A stretch of 12,306 bases of DNA from Lachnospiraceae bacterium (GTDB lineage Bacteria > Bacillota > Clostridia > Lachnospirales > Lachnospiraceae): positions 1 through 12,306 of the forward strand of contig JAFSRL010000050.1 of the NCBI GenBank assembly GCA_017446125.1. The letters run 5' to 3'. Under the pieces are notes generated by a model that was given only the letters and a program-made list of their open reading frames with translations, searched no databases and was not told where the DNA came from. The stretch's first letter is position 1. Each line of letters begins with the position of its first letter. The position numbers were made by a program, and so were the translations under genes. Below, one piece after another: positions 1 to 5,945 of the stretch.

Positions 1-245
1 AAGAGGGCGCGCCGTTCATCAGGGACAAGGTTTTGATAAGGTGGTTCGCGACGAATCAATGGCTCGGTATGTACAGCACTATTCTCAAAGCCTCGTTTCT
101 GTAGTGCATCATTAAGAATTCGGAGCTGACTGGTAATGTCCACTCCTTGATCATGAAATACCATGGTAAGCACATAATAGGGTGAGTGTTTTGCATATTT
201 GCCAAAATCACCGCTCTCATCAACAAAAATACTGAGTTCTCGCAT
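1..245 (-). CDS. DUF3800 domain protein, N-terminal part (runs off left edge)
   Basis: The first 81 complete codons are present; the rest lies left of base 1. The protein begins MRELSIFVDESGDFG. The FVDESGDFG stretch (residues 7-15) with the DE pair is the signature at the start of DUF3800 proteins. It is followed by YYVLTMVFHD (residues 23-32), an amphipathic stretch, and VHTEPLIRREPPY (residues 56-68), also typical of the family. DUF3800 is an uncharacterised family thought to have an RNase H-like fold; any nuclease activity is inference. The ATG at 245-243 is chosen because it gives the family N-terminus exactly and is preceded by UUUGGGGA about 4 bases upstream. Base composition is lower in GC than the polysaccharide genes, which fits an accessory or mobile origin. 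It follows a structured leader with its own promoter. Confidence in the family is high; the function is unknown. Confidence 0.88.
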   Translation of the reverse strand, partial: MRELSIFVDESGDFGKYAKHSPYYVLTMVFHDQGVDITSQLRILNDALQKRGFENSAVHTEPLIRREPPYQNLVPDERRAL

Positions 246-335
246 AAAATTCCCCAAAGAAAACGGCGGGGGGACTCCCCGCCCATTCGGTTGGACCAAG
301 ATCTTTCGACCAGCCCATGTCGGTTACCCGACACC
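246..335 (-). ncRNA. structured leader RNA of the DUF3800 gene
   Basis: Read on the minus strand, three hairpins follow one another. Hairpin 1 pairs 334-328 with 323-317 (GUGUCGG/CCGACAU) around a GUAA tetraloop. Hairpin 2 pairs 316-312 with 297-293, then after a two-U bulge pairs 311-308 with 303-300 (GGUC/GAUC) around a GAAA tetraloop. Hairpin 3 is the GC-rich terminator-like stem at 265-283. Two consecutive GNRA loops in a short leader directly before a DUF3800 ORF are unlikely to be chance. From memory, several 'DUF3800' RNA motifs next to such genes have been reported from comparative genomics; I cannot say whether this one matches any of them. An alternative fold pairs 295-291 with 285-281 (GUCCA/UGGGC). 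It could be a cis-regulator, or a small RNA that works with the protein. Confidence 0.6.
256..283 (-). terminator. intrinsic terminator-like hairpin before DUF3800
   Basis: On the minus strand GGCGGGG (283-277), a five-base loop (276-272) and CCCCGCC (271-265) form a perfect 7-bp GC stem followed by GUUUUCUUU (264-256). This is the layout of a Rho-independent terminator. It sits between the leader hairpins and the DUF3800 ATG, with the ribosome-binding purines directly after the U-rich run. It could end a small leader RNA, act as an attenuator, or let partial read-through into the gene. The U tract is interrupted by one C, so efficiency may be partial. Confidence 0.6.
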
Positions 336-341
336 TTTTAT

Positions 342-370
342 ATTAGAGCTCAAACAGTCAATTTTGTCAA
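342..370 (-). promoter_or_regulatory. sigma-70 type promoter for the leader RNA and DUF3800
   Basis: A perfect -35 box TTGACA lies at 370-365 on the minus strand. Seventeen bases later TCTAAT (347-342) serves as -10, or alternatively TAATAT at 345-340 with a 19-base spacer. The predicted RNA start is near 335, exactly at the 5' side of the first leader hairpin. This agreement between promoter and RNA structure supports both calls. Confidence 0.6.
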
Positions 371-390
371 TTATGGTACATCATTCACAG

Positions 391-426
391 AAGGGTTTCG
401 TGAGTGTCAAAAACCCCGAAACCCTT
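391..426. repeat. 10-bp perfect inverted repeat beside the tRNA 3' end
   Basis: AAGGGTTTCG at 391-400 and its exact complement CGAAACCCTT at 417-426 flank a 16-base centre. The repeat begins 7 bases past the tRNA-Ser 3' end and ends 20 bases before the -35 box of the DUF3800 promoter. No U-rich run follows on either strand, so it is a poor terminator. The position, next to a tRNA 3' end and at the edge of a lower-GC segment, would suit a tyrosine-recombinase attachment site or a protein-binding palindrome; neither is shown. It may also simply help tRNA 3' processing. Confidence 0.5.
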
Positions 427-432
427 AGGGAG

Positions 433-519
433 CGCAGAGGGTGGGATTCGAACCCACGCACCGGAGACCGGCCTATAGCATTTCGAGTGCCACCTCTTGG
501 ACCACTTGAGTACCTCTGC
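433..519 (-). tRNA. tRNA-Ser (anticodon CGA)
   Basis: The cloverleaf is complete. The acceptor stem GCAGAGG (519-513) pairs with CCTCTGC (440-434), and the discriminator base is G at 433. The D arm has a CTC/GAG stem. The anticodon stem TGGCA/TGCTA holds loop CTCGAAA with anticodon CGA at 485-483. A long variable arm contains CCGG-TCT-CCGG. The T arm is GTGGG-TTCGAAT-CCCAC. The long variable arm and G discriminator are serine tRNA hallmarks; the CGA anticodon reads UCG codons. The 3' CCA is not encoded (CTC follows), so it must be added after transcription. It appears to be a single-gene transcript with its own promoter. Confidence 0.96.
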
Positions 520-573
520 AATACGCCCCGGCGACCACACCAAATGGGGGATTCCAAACAGAGCGCAATTAAG

Positions 574-602
574 ATTATACTGATTTTAGCCGGTCAAGTC
601 AA
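574..602 (-). promoter_or_regulatory. strong sigma-70 type promoter of tRNA-Ser
   Basis: On the minus strand TTGACT (602-597), a 17-base spacer and a perfect TATAAT (579-574) precede the tRNA. RNA would start near 567, giving roughly 48 bases of 5' leader before the mature tRNA end at 519. The near-consensus boxes with ideal spacing fit a constitutive stable-RNA promoter. Confidence 0.85.
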
Positions 603-643
603 TCACTTCCGAAAGGCGGGTGTTCCGAAAGACAAGCAATCTC

Positions 644-1498
644 TTACAGCAACTCACTCACAACCGCGGCGGCGATGATGAGCGCCGCACCGATCCACCC
701 CGCAAGCCCCATGGGCTCATGCAGGAAAAAGAAGGAACACAAGACCGACACGACGGGCTCCAAGTATCCCCAGATTGCCACCGTCTGCACCGGCAGCGTC
801 GCCATGCCGCTGAAGTAGAGCACATAGGCAAAGCCCGTGTGCACGATACCCAGCATCAAAATGATCGCGACGGAACGCACATCGAAGGAGATGAGCGTAT
901 TGCGGTTGACCGCAAGCACATAGGGAAGGATTGTCAGACATGAGACCGCAAGCTGCACAACGGAACGCTCCATGGGGGAAACGTCCTTCATGGAGCGGTT
1001 GCACAAAACAATCCCGACAAAGCAAAGCGCTGCGAGAAGCCCCAGGAACACCCCCTTCGGATTCCCGCTCTCCCCGCCAAAGACACCGGACACTAAGATG
1101 ATTCCCAAAAGCGCCGCAAGGACACAGGGAATCTTGCGCGCCGCGATTTTCTCCCGCAGGACAAAGGGCGCGACCACAATCACAATCATGGGCGCCATGT
1201 AGTTGCAAAGGCTTGCGATTGCCACGGTCGTTGTCGTGTAGGCGGCAAACAGAAAAATCCAGTTCAGCCCCAAAAGCACGCCGGAGAGAATCAGCAGAAA
1301 ACGGTTTTCACGGATGACCTTCGCGTCGAGCTTTTGGTGTCTTGTCTTCAGATACAACAGAATGAATACCGAACCAATCGCACCCCTGCACATCGCGACG
1401 AACTCGCTGGGCACATGAACAAAACGCAAAAATAAACCGATGGTGCCGTAGAGCACCACCGCGGTAATGTATTTGATCCGTTCCCTCCCCTGTTGCAT
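644..1498 (-). CDS. EamA/DMT-family transporter
   Basis: This is a predicted ten-helix inner-membrane permease of 284 residues, normal for the drug/metabolite transporter family. It holds two EamA repeats, about residues 10-138 and 150-284. The first repeat has the usual LNWIFLFAAYTTTTVAIA (residues 78-95) and an N-Y-M-A-P stretch before VAPFVLREKI. The second has the typical GYLEPVVSVL run near the end, followed by FFFLHEP. Substrates in this family are metabolites, amino acids or sugars; nothing here identifies one. It follows the cupin gene by 18 bases and is probably cotranscribed. The ATG at 1498 has no upstream Shine-Dalgarno. A very strong one, AGGGGAGGG (1491-1483), lies inside the reading frame and points to the AUC codon at 1477-1475, which would give MKYITAVVLYGTIG, a textbook EamA N-terminus. 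Confidence 0.92.
   Translation of the reverse strand: MQQGRERIKYITAVVLYGTIGLFLRFVHVPSEFVAMCRGAIGSVFILLYLKTRHQKLDAKVIRENRFLLILSGVLLGLNWIFLFAAYTTTTVAIASLCNYMAPMIVIVVAPFVLREKIAARKIPCVLAALLGIILVSGVFGGESGNPKGVFLGLLAALCFVGIVLCNRSMKDVSPMERSVVQLAVSCLTILPYVLAVNRNTLISFDVRSVAIILMLGIVHTGFAYVLYFSGMATLPVQTVAIWGYLEPVVSVLCSFFFLHEPMGLAGWIGAALIIAAAVVSELL
1483..1491 (-). promoter_or_regulatory. strong ribosome-binding site downstream of the only ATG of the EamA gene
   Basis: AGGGGAGGG on the minus strand is nearly a perfect anti-16S match but lies at codons 3-6 counted from the ATG at 1498. Five bases after it comes in-frame AUC (1477-1475). No in-frame ATG, GTG or TTG occurs at a suitable distance: the next is a GTG at codon 14, about 24 bases away. 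Either the gene starts at AUC or the purine run is coincidental coding sequence. Confidence 0.45.
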
Positions 1499-1516
1499 GG
1501 AATTCGTCGCAGAAGC

Positions 1517-1894
1517 TTACCCGTTCAGGGTCTCGGAGTGCCCCTCGTCGTCGCCGGTGTTGTAAATCATGGCAATCAGCTCCAGGTCCTCGTCAAACGG
1601 ATTTGCAATCGCGTGCGCCTCACCTTCCGAAATGATGCAGCAGTCGCCCGGAACAACCTTCGTCACACTGCCGTCGTTGTCGGTGAATTCGCCCGCGCCC
1701 TTAATGATATAAAACGGCTCCGTCTCACCCACATGCCGGTGGAAGCCGAACGACGTCTTCGGCGGCAGCACGACATGCGCGAACATCCTGCCCTTACCGC
1801 AGAATTCCTCCTTCGAGATGATGTTCTTCACAAGCACAGTGCCTTCCCCGCCCTGCGGCTTTTCCCGTTCCACGTTCACAGTCTTACGAATCAT
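1517..1894 (-). CDS. small single-domain cupin protein
   Basis: This 125-residue protein has both cupin motifs. Motif 1 is GFHRHVGETEPFYIIKGAG (residues 50-68), with metal ligands H52, H54 and E59. Motif 2 is GDCCIISEGEAHAIAN (residues 83-98), with H94 and N98; a serine replaces the usual proline. The fold is a beta-barrel that binds a divalent metal. Such small proteins range from sugar isomerase-like enzymes to sensors, and the substrate cannot be told. The start at 1894 is preferred over an upstream in-frame start at 1996 because GGAAGGA lies 6 bases before it and the longer form would overlap the preceding gene and add unrelated residues. It has its own promoter and precedes the EamA transporter, suggesting a joint metabolic role. 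Confidence 0.9.
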   Translation of the reverse strand: MIRKTVNVEREKPQGGEGTVLVKNIISKEEFCGKGRMFAHVVLPPKTSFGFHRHVGETEPFYIIKGAGEFTDNDGSVTKVVPGDCCIISEGEAHAIANPFDEDLELIAMIYNTGDDEGHSETLNG

Positions 1895-1945
1895 ATCGTT
1901 TCCTTCCCGCGCAGCATGCGCTCTTCTTTCTGCAGCACTTCGTAT

Positions 1946-1954
1946 AGTATACCA
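1946..1954 (-). promoter_or_regulatory. extended -10 promoter of the cupin-EamA pair
   Basis: TGGTATACT on the minus strand is an extended -10 (TG-N-TATACT). It starts 3 bases after the stop codon of the family 39 gene. The matching -35 is weak (TGTACC with a 17-base spacer), as is common with extended -10 elements. RNA would start near 1939, leaving a leader of about 45 bases that contains GCGCA-TGC-TGCGC (a 5-bp hairpin) just before the Shine-Dalgarno. Confidence 0.5.
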
Positions 1955-1956
1955 TA

Positions 1957-3573
1957 TCAGTGAATCCGGTACAGCGTCCACATATCGCGCTGCCACTGCT
2001 TTGTGATTGTCCGCTCCTGTTTCGCTCCGCTTCCGGGCAGGGCCGAAAGCTGTTTGAGCTGCGCCTCAACGTTTTCCTCATCCGCGGCAAAGACCAGGAG
2101 TTCCTCCGCATTGGAAAGCACTGCGTCCGTAATGGGTGCCGTGTTCTGTTCCTTCAAGAAATACACACGGTCAAACCGCAGGATGTGATCCGTAATCCAC
2201 CAGATGCGCTCCGTGCTTTCCTCATTGTACGCGATGACAACCGCAGCATCTTTGTGCGCATCGTCAAAGGCGATACGTTCTGCATTCTCCGGATAACGAA
2301 ACAGGATGCTGCCACCAGAAAGACACAGCACCGGAAGCGCAAGAAGAGAAAGTTCCCGCAGGCACATGCCGGCGGTATCCGGTAACGCGTTTTTCCGCCG
2401 CAGAAAGCGCATCAGAATCAAAACAAAGAGCAACAAGGCTGGGGGCAGTACGGGCGCAAGGTAACGGATGGAGGTGTCTCCCAACAGCAGCGCAGACTTT
2501 GTCACCGCAAGCGAGTACAAAAGGATTGTCACCCCAAACATCAGGATTGCATTGTGAAGCGTCTTATCCTTCTCCGCCGAAGAAGTCTCCCGCGGCTGTG
2601 CCTTCACCCGATACCGCAGCACGACTCCCGCAATGAGCAGCACCGCGACGAGCATCCCCCGCGCAAAGAAGATGCGCCACAAAACACCCGCAAAAAAGAC
2701 CGTCCGTTCAAAGAGGTTTGACAACGAAAAGAAGGCTTCCGCCGCCTCCCTTCCGCGGTAGCCGCGCAGGATGTGTGTGAGTGCGGCAGGGTAGGCAATG
2801 ACCGCCGCGGCAAAGCCCGCCGCATGCGAAGCGGCAGCAATGCACCACGTACGAAGCACCTGCTTTCCCGCTTCGTTTGTTCTGTTCCGGTAACATACAA
2901 TCGTCCATCCGGCGAACAAAGAGACCGCAAAGATCAAATAATAGTAATGCGTCAGAAACCCACACAGGTCACAAAACGCAATCAGGGCAAACCACCACAC
3001 GCGCTTTTTGTTGTCCTGCTCCGTTCCCAGCCGCAGGTGTAAACAGCACAACAGAAGCGCCCACAGGGTAAGCAGCGCATACATTCTCAGAAACAGGTTG
3101 ACGGAAACAATCGCGGGGTTGCAGCCCGCAAGCACAAGAAAAAACAGCCTGAGTACAAAGGGTACGCGCAGCCCCCTTGCGATGTGCTCCATCAGAATCA
3201 GACTGAAACAAAACGCGATGAGATTCACCAAGATCCCGATCCATTTGCTAAAGACCCCGGGGAACAACGAGCACGCCGCATGCAAAGCCTGATAGTAAAG
3301 CGGCGGGTGCACATCCCAGGATTGGATTTCCTTAATCAGTGCAAAGCGAAAGCCCTCGCCCGGCAGGACCACAAACTCGTTGCGGATGGATTCCGTTTCC
3401 ACCCACTCCCTGTCCGGCGTAAACAGACCCGCCGTGCGGTTGGAGGAAAAAAAAGAATAAAACTCGTCCTCATGAAAACCCTGCTTACCGTGCGCGAAAT
3501 ATACTTGCACGATCAGCAGGGTCAGAACAATCGCCGCAAAGATCAGTTTCTCAGAACGTGACTTCACCGTCAT
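1957..3573 (-). CDS. GT-C glycosyltransferase, ArnT/PMT-like (family 39)
   Basis: This 538-residue polytopic membrane protein has an N-terminal helix at about residues 11-28, followed by FHEDEFYSF (residues 33-41). The acidic pair there matches the first extracytoplasmic loop motif of protein mannosyltransferases and ArnT. WDVHPPLYYQAL (residues 86-97) is the second hallmark of family 39. Many more hydrophobic segments follow up to about residue 420, then a soluble C-terminal domain of about 120 residues. Such enzymes move a sugar from a polyprenyl-phosphate donor to a lipid or polymer acceptor on the outer face of the membrane. It is the last gene of the polysaccharide cluster. Its ATG lies within the end of the DUF4956 gene (23-base overlap) and lacks a clear Shine-Dalgarno, so it probably depends on coupling. 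Donor and acceptor are unknown. Confidence 0.85.
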   Translation of the reverse strand: MTVKSRSEKLIFAAIVLTLLIVQVYFAHGKQGFHEDEFYSFFSSNRTAGLFTPDREWVETESIRNEFVVLPGEGFRFALIKEIQSWDVHPPLYYQALHAACSLFPGVFSKWIGILVNLIAFCFSLILMEHIARGLRVPFVLRLFFLVLAGCNPAIVSVNLFLRMYALLTLWALLLCCLHLRLGTEQDNKKRVWWFALIAFCDLCGFLTHYYYLIFAVSLFAGWTIVCYRNRTNEAGKQVLRTWCIAAASHAAGFAAAVIAYPAALTHILRGYRGREAAEAFFSLSNLFERTVFFAGVLWRIFFARGMLVAVLLIAGVVLRYRVKAQPRETSSAEKDKTLHNAILMFGVTILLYSLAVTKSALLLGDTSIRYLAPVLPPALLLFVLILMRFLRRKNALPDTAGMCLRELSLLALPVLCLSGGSILFRYPENAERIAFDDAHKDAAVVIAYNEESTERIWWITDHILRFDRVYFLKEQNTAPITDAVLSNAEELLVFAADEENVEAQLKQLSALPGSGAKQERTITKQWQRDMWTLYRIH

Positions 3574-4234
3574 GACTCAGTAAGGAGACGCCGTTTACGC
3601 TGTCGACGCCCGACAGCTCCTTTGTCAGCGCAGCGCCGTCCTTCACGCGCAGCTCGATGACCAAATCGCAGGCTTCCCCGGAAAGGTTTCTGGACTTCAC
3701 GACAAAATGTCCGTCATGCGCACCGATTGCCGTTGTCACCGTCTTCTCCAGTTCTTCCGCGTCCACGCCCTGTGCATTCACGACCAGAATCATGGGCGCC
3801 TTCGCAACAGGCAGCCGGTCGAGCAAGAAGACCAAAACCGTCACCACCAGTGAGGAGATTACCGCGATTTCCGCAAGCCCCGCGCCGCAGATAATGCCCA
3901 CGCTGATCGACCAGAATAAGAAGACCAGATCCATGGGATCCTTGACCGCGGTCCTGAAACGCACGATGGACAGCGCGCCCACCATACCAAGGGAAACCAC
4001 CACGCTCGACTGGATTGTCAAAATGATTGCCGCCGTGATGATTGCCATCGCGGCAAGCGAGATGTTGAAATTCCTGGAATAGAACGTTCTTCTGGTCAGT
4101 ACACGGTAGCACGCGTAAATATAGAGCGCGAGCACCGAAGTAATGATCATGACGACGATGATCTGCTTCGTGCCCAGCTCAACCGTCGAATAGCCCTCCA
4201 GAAAAGAGCGTTTGAATACATCCGAAAAACTCAT
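3551..4234 (-). CDS. DUF4956 membrane protein, partner of the VTC-domain protein
   Basis: This 227-residue protein has a membrane half (helices at about 22-44, 57-75, 77-91, 101-117 and 120-138) and a soluble C-terminal half (about 146-227). The family signature GALSIVRFRTAVKDP (residues 86-100) is intact. The C-terminal part alternates short strands and helices, including AHDGHFVVKSRNL, like a small ferredoxin- or ACT-like regulatory domain. Bacterial DUF4956 genes are commonly found next to VTC-domain genes, as here: its ATG overlaps the VTC stop as ATGA. The start is supported by AGGAGG 8 bases upstream. Its function has not been established; the membrane signature and pairing suggest it is a membrane anchor or channel for the product of its partner. 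Confidence 0.88.
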   Translation of the reverse strand: MSFSDVFKRSFLEGYSTVELGTKQIIVVMIITSVLALYIYACYRVLTRRTFYSRNFNISLAAMAIITAAIILTIQSSVVVSLGMVGALSIVRFRTAVKDPMDLVFLFWSISVGIICGAGLAEIAVISSLVVTVLVFLLDRLPVAKAPMILVVNAQGVDAEELEKTVTTAIGAHDGHFVVKSRNLSGEACDLVIELRVKDGAALTKELSGVDSVNGVSLLSHDGEVTF

Positions 4235-4941
4235 CCTGCATACCTCCTGCTTAAGTAATACTTTGAAAATGTCTCAATGCGCATCGAGCGCAACTGGATC
4301 GCATGGTAAATGTGATCCGGAAGATAATCGTCGTACTTAACCTCCATCATCTGCCTGCCTGCCGGCATCACGGGGCGCCCCTTTAACTCCCCGGAAAAGA
4401 ACGCGTCATACGCCTTGGACGATGTGATCAGGCGGTCGAAGGTCACCCGCACGTTCCCCGACGGGAAGAAATACGGCTCCCGCTCATACTGCACAATCAC
4501 CTTTTGCTTAAGAGGCTTTGTGGCAAGCTCCGTCAGAAAACGGTTGAGCACGGGGTCATTCTGATGCGCGTCACGCAAAAGCGCTGCGGTCTTTGATGTA
4601 CCGGCCGCGTCCATAATCCCGTCGAACTGCTGTCTCGTCAATGCGCACGACAGCTTCTGCGTCATTGCCGCATCCTTTCTCTTGTTTTCCAAAGAGATGA
4701 CTTCATCCGATCCGTTATAGCAGCGGATGCGCCACTTGCTGCGCACCGCCACGCCGTTTTCGTTTTCGTAATACGCGCTGTTCTCAAGGTCATCAAAATA
4801 GATGCTGCGCACCTGATAACGGCCCGTTGCATCCGCGTGCGGGTCCGGTCGTAAGATGCCCTTGATTCTGGCACGCAGAGCGCACAGCTCCGCCTCGGAA
4901 ACAATGTATTTCAATTCATGCCGGTAGCGTTCGTTGTTCAT
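4231..4941 (-). CDS. VTC-domain (triphosphate tunnel) polyphosphate polymerase-like protein
   Basis: This 236-residue cytoplasmic protein has the conserved residues of the VTC catalytic domain in order: RHELKY (residues 7-12, with K11), KWRIR (R71 and R73), ENKRK (E85, K87), YER (R154), VRVTFDR (from residue 164), EVK (E200, K202) and a late lysine in FSKYYL (K227). These correspond to the basic tunnel residues and acidic metal ligand of yeast Vtc4, which makes polyphosphate from ATP. Nothing essential appears missing. Whether bacterial members make polyphosphate or another product is not settled. The start is ATG 4941, sharing one base with the upstream GT2 stop (TGATG), with GGGA 6-9 bases before it; an in-frame TTG directly upstream is less likely. 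The next gene is its usual partner DUF4956. Confidence 0.88.
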   Translation of the reverse strand: MNNERYRHELKYIVSEAELCALRARIKGILRPDPHADATGRYQVRSIYFDDLENSAYYENENGVAVRSKWRIRCYNGSDEVISLENKRKDAAMTQKLSCALTRQQFDGIMDAAGTSKTAALLRDAHQNDPVLNRFLTELATKPLKQKVIVQYEREPYFFPSGNVRVTFDRLITSSKAYDAFFSGELKGRPVMPAGRQMMEVKYDDYLPDHIYHAIQLRSMRIETFSKYYLSRRYAG

Positions 4942-5945
4942 CAAAGTCCCTTTGCCTTCGCATGCGCCATGCGCACCGCCCGCGGGGAAGGTGTAAGCAG
5001 CGTCAGGTTGCGTTTGTCCTTCGCGCTCAAATACGGATTGCGCAACCCCTGTGCCAAATGCTCCCGTAAGTAGTGCACCACATCATTATAAAACGAATTC
5101 TCCGGTGTCATCAAGCGCACGGGGATGTGCAGTAAATACTCCAGCCGCTGGTAAATCGCAAACCGCTCTGCCTCCTGCAAAAGAAGCGGGAAATCGCGCT
5201 TCACAATCCGCATGGCGAGGTCCGCGTTCTTTACGCAGTCCGTGTACGACTGCGGGAAGCGGTCACGCTCGTGCTTCGCGCGTCTGGAATTGCTGCCGGG
5301 CCGGTAATACACGTGGTAGCGCCGGTACGGCACGATTGCGATCTTGTCCACCTTGCGCAGCATCTTGATGAGCAGGTGGAAGTCTTCGTTTAACTCACCG
5401 CCCGGAAAGAGCCCCGCCTGTTTAAACAGCGTGCGCTTGGTCAGCTTTGTGCAAAACGACGCATCGCCGCGGTGCAACAAAAGCGAACGTAAAAACGCCT
5501 CGTTCCCTGCAAGCTTCGCCTTGTCCGGAATCTTAACGACGTCCGGCAGGCGGCTGTAATCCTCCGCGATTTCGTCGCGTCCTGTCTGCGCCATCATGAC
5601 ACCGCCGCGCTCGATGGCACGCACCAGCTCCTCATACATCGCGGGCGCGATGTAATCGTCACTGTCCACAAACCCGACATACTCTCCGCGTGCAATCTTC
5701 AGCCCCGCATTGCGCGCCTTGCTCGAGCCGCCGTTCACCTGATGAATCGTGATGACGTTCTCGTGCTCCGCGGCAAGCGAATCCGCAATCGCACCCGTGG
5801 AGTCCGTCGACCCGTCATCCACGATGATGATCTCCATCCACTCCTTCGGGTAGGTTTGCGCGACAATCGATTCCACGCAGCGCCTGATATAGTTTTCCGT
5901 GTTATAAGCCGGAACGATGACTGTAATCAGAGGAAACGCGCCAAT
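4941..5945 (-). CDS. family 2 glycosyltransferase with a probable AUU start
   Basis: This GT-A glycosyltransferase is 334 residues from the proposed start. PLITVIVPAYNTENYIRRC (residues 5-23) is the nucleotide-binding N-terminus, IIIVDDGSTDS holds D43 and D44, NGGSSKARNAGL is typical, and GFVDSDDY holds the DxD at residues 94-96. It transfers a nucleotide-activated sugar to a lipid-linked acceptor at the cytoplasmic membrane face. The first canonical in-frame start codon is GTG at 5876, which would delete the essential first strand. Upstream there is no in-frame ATG, GTG or TTG for dozens of codons. AUU at 5945-5943 shares one base with the stop of the preceding gene (TGATT, one substitution from the TGATG overlaps seen elsewhere in this operon), and AAGGA lies 9 bases before it. 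CTG at 5948 is an alternative. Confidence 0.88.
   Translation of the reverse strand: MGAFPLITVIVPAYNTENYIRRCVESIVAQTYPKEWMEIIIVDDGSTDSTGAIADSLAAEHENVITIHQVNGGSSKARNAGLKIARGEYVGFVDSDDYIAPAMYEELVRAIERGGVMMAQTGRDEIAEDYSRLPDVVKIPDKAKLAGNEAFLRSLLLHRGDASFCTKLTKRTLFKQAGLFPGGELNEDFHLLIKMLRKVDKIAIVPYRRYHVYYRPGSNSRRAKHERDRFPQSYTDCVKNADLAMRIVKRDFPLLLQEAERFAIYQRLEYLLHIPVRLMTPENSFYNDVVHYLREHLAQGLRNPYLSAKDKRNLTLLTPSPRAVRMAHAKAKGL

Noticed and set aside
56..334. A 92-residue minus-strand frame overlapping the DUF3800 start
   Set aside because: Its residues do not resemble any family, while the adjacent frame on the same strand gives a clean DUF3800 N-terminus.
391..426. The inverted repeat as an intrinsic terminator for tRNA-Ser
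   Set aside because: The loop is 16 bases and no U-rich run follows the stem on either strand.
607..631. Two copies of TTCCGAAAG, 16 bases apart, after the EamA gene
   Set aside because: Only two short direct copies; no inverted symmetry or U tract, so neither a terminator nor a repeat array can be supported.
1895..1996. A longer N-terminus for the cupin protein starting at 1996
   Set aside because: It overlaps the family 39 gene, adds 34 unrelated residues, and the internal ATG at 1894 has a good GGAAGGA site.
4941..5876. GTG 5876 as the start of the family 2 glycosyltransferase
   Set aside because: It would remove the conserved first strand PLITVIVPAYN, which is encoded intact upstream.
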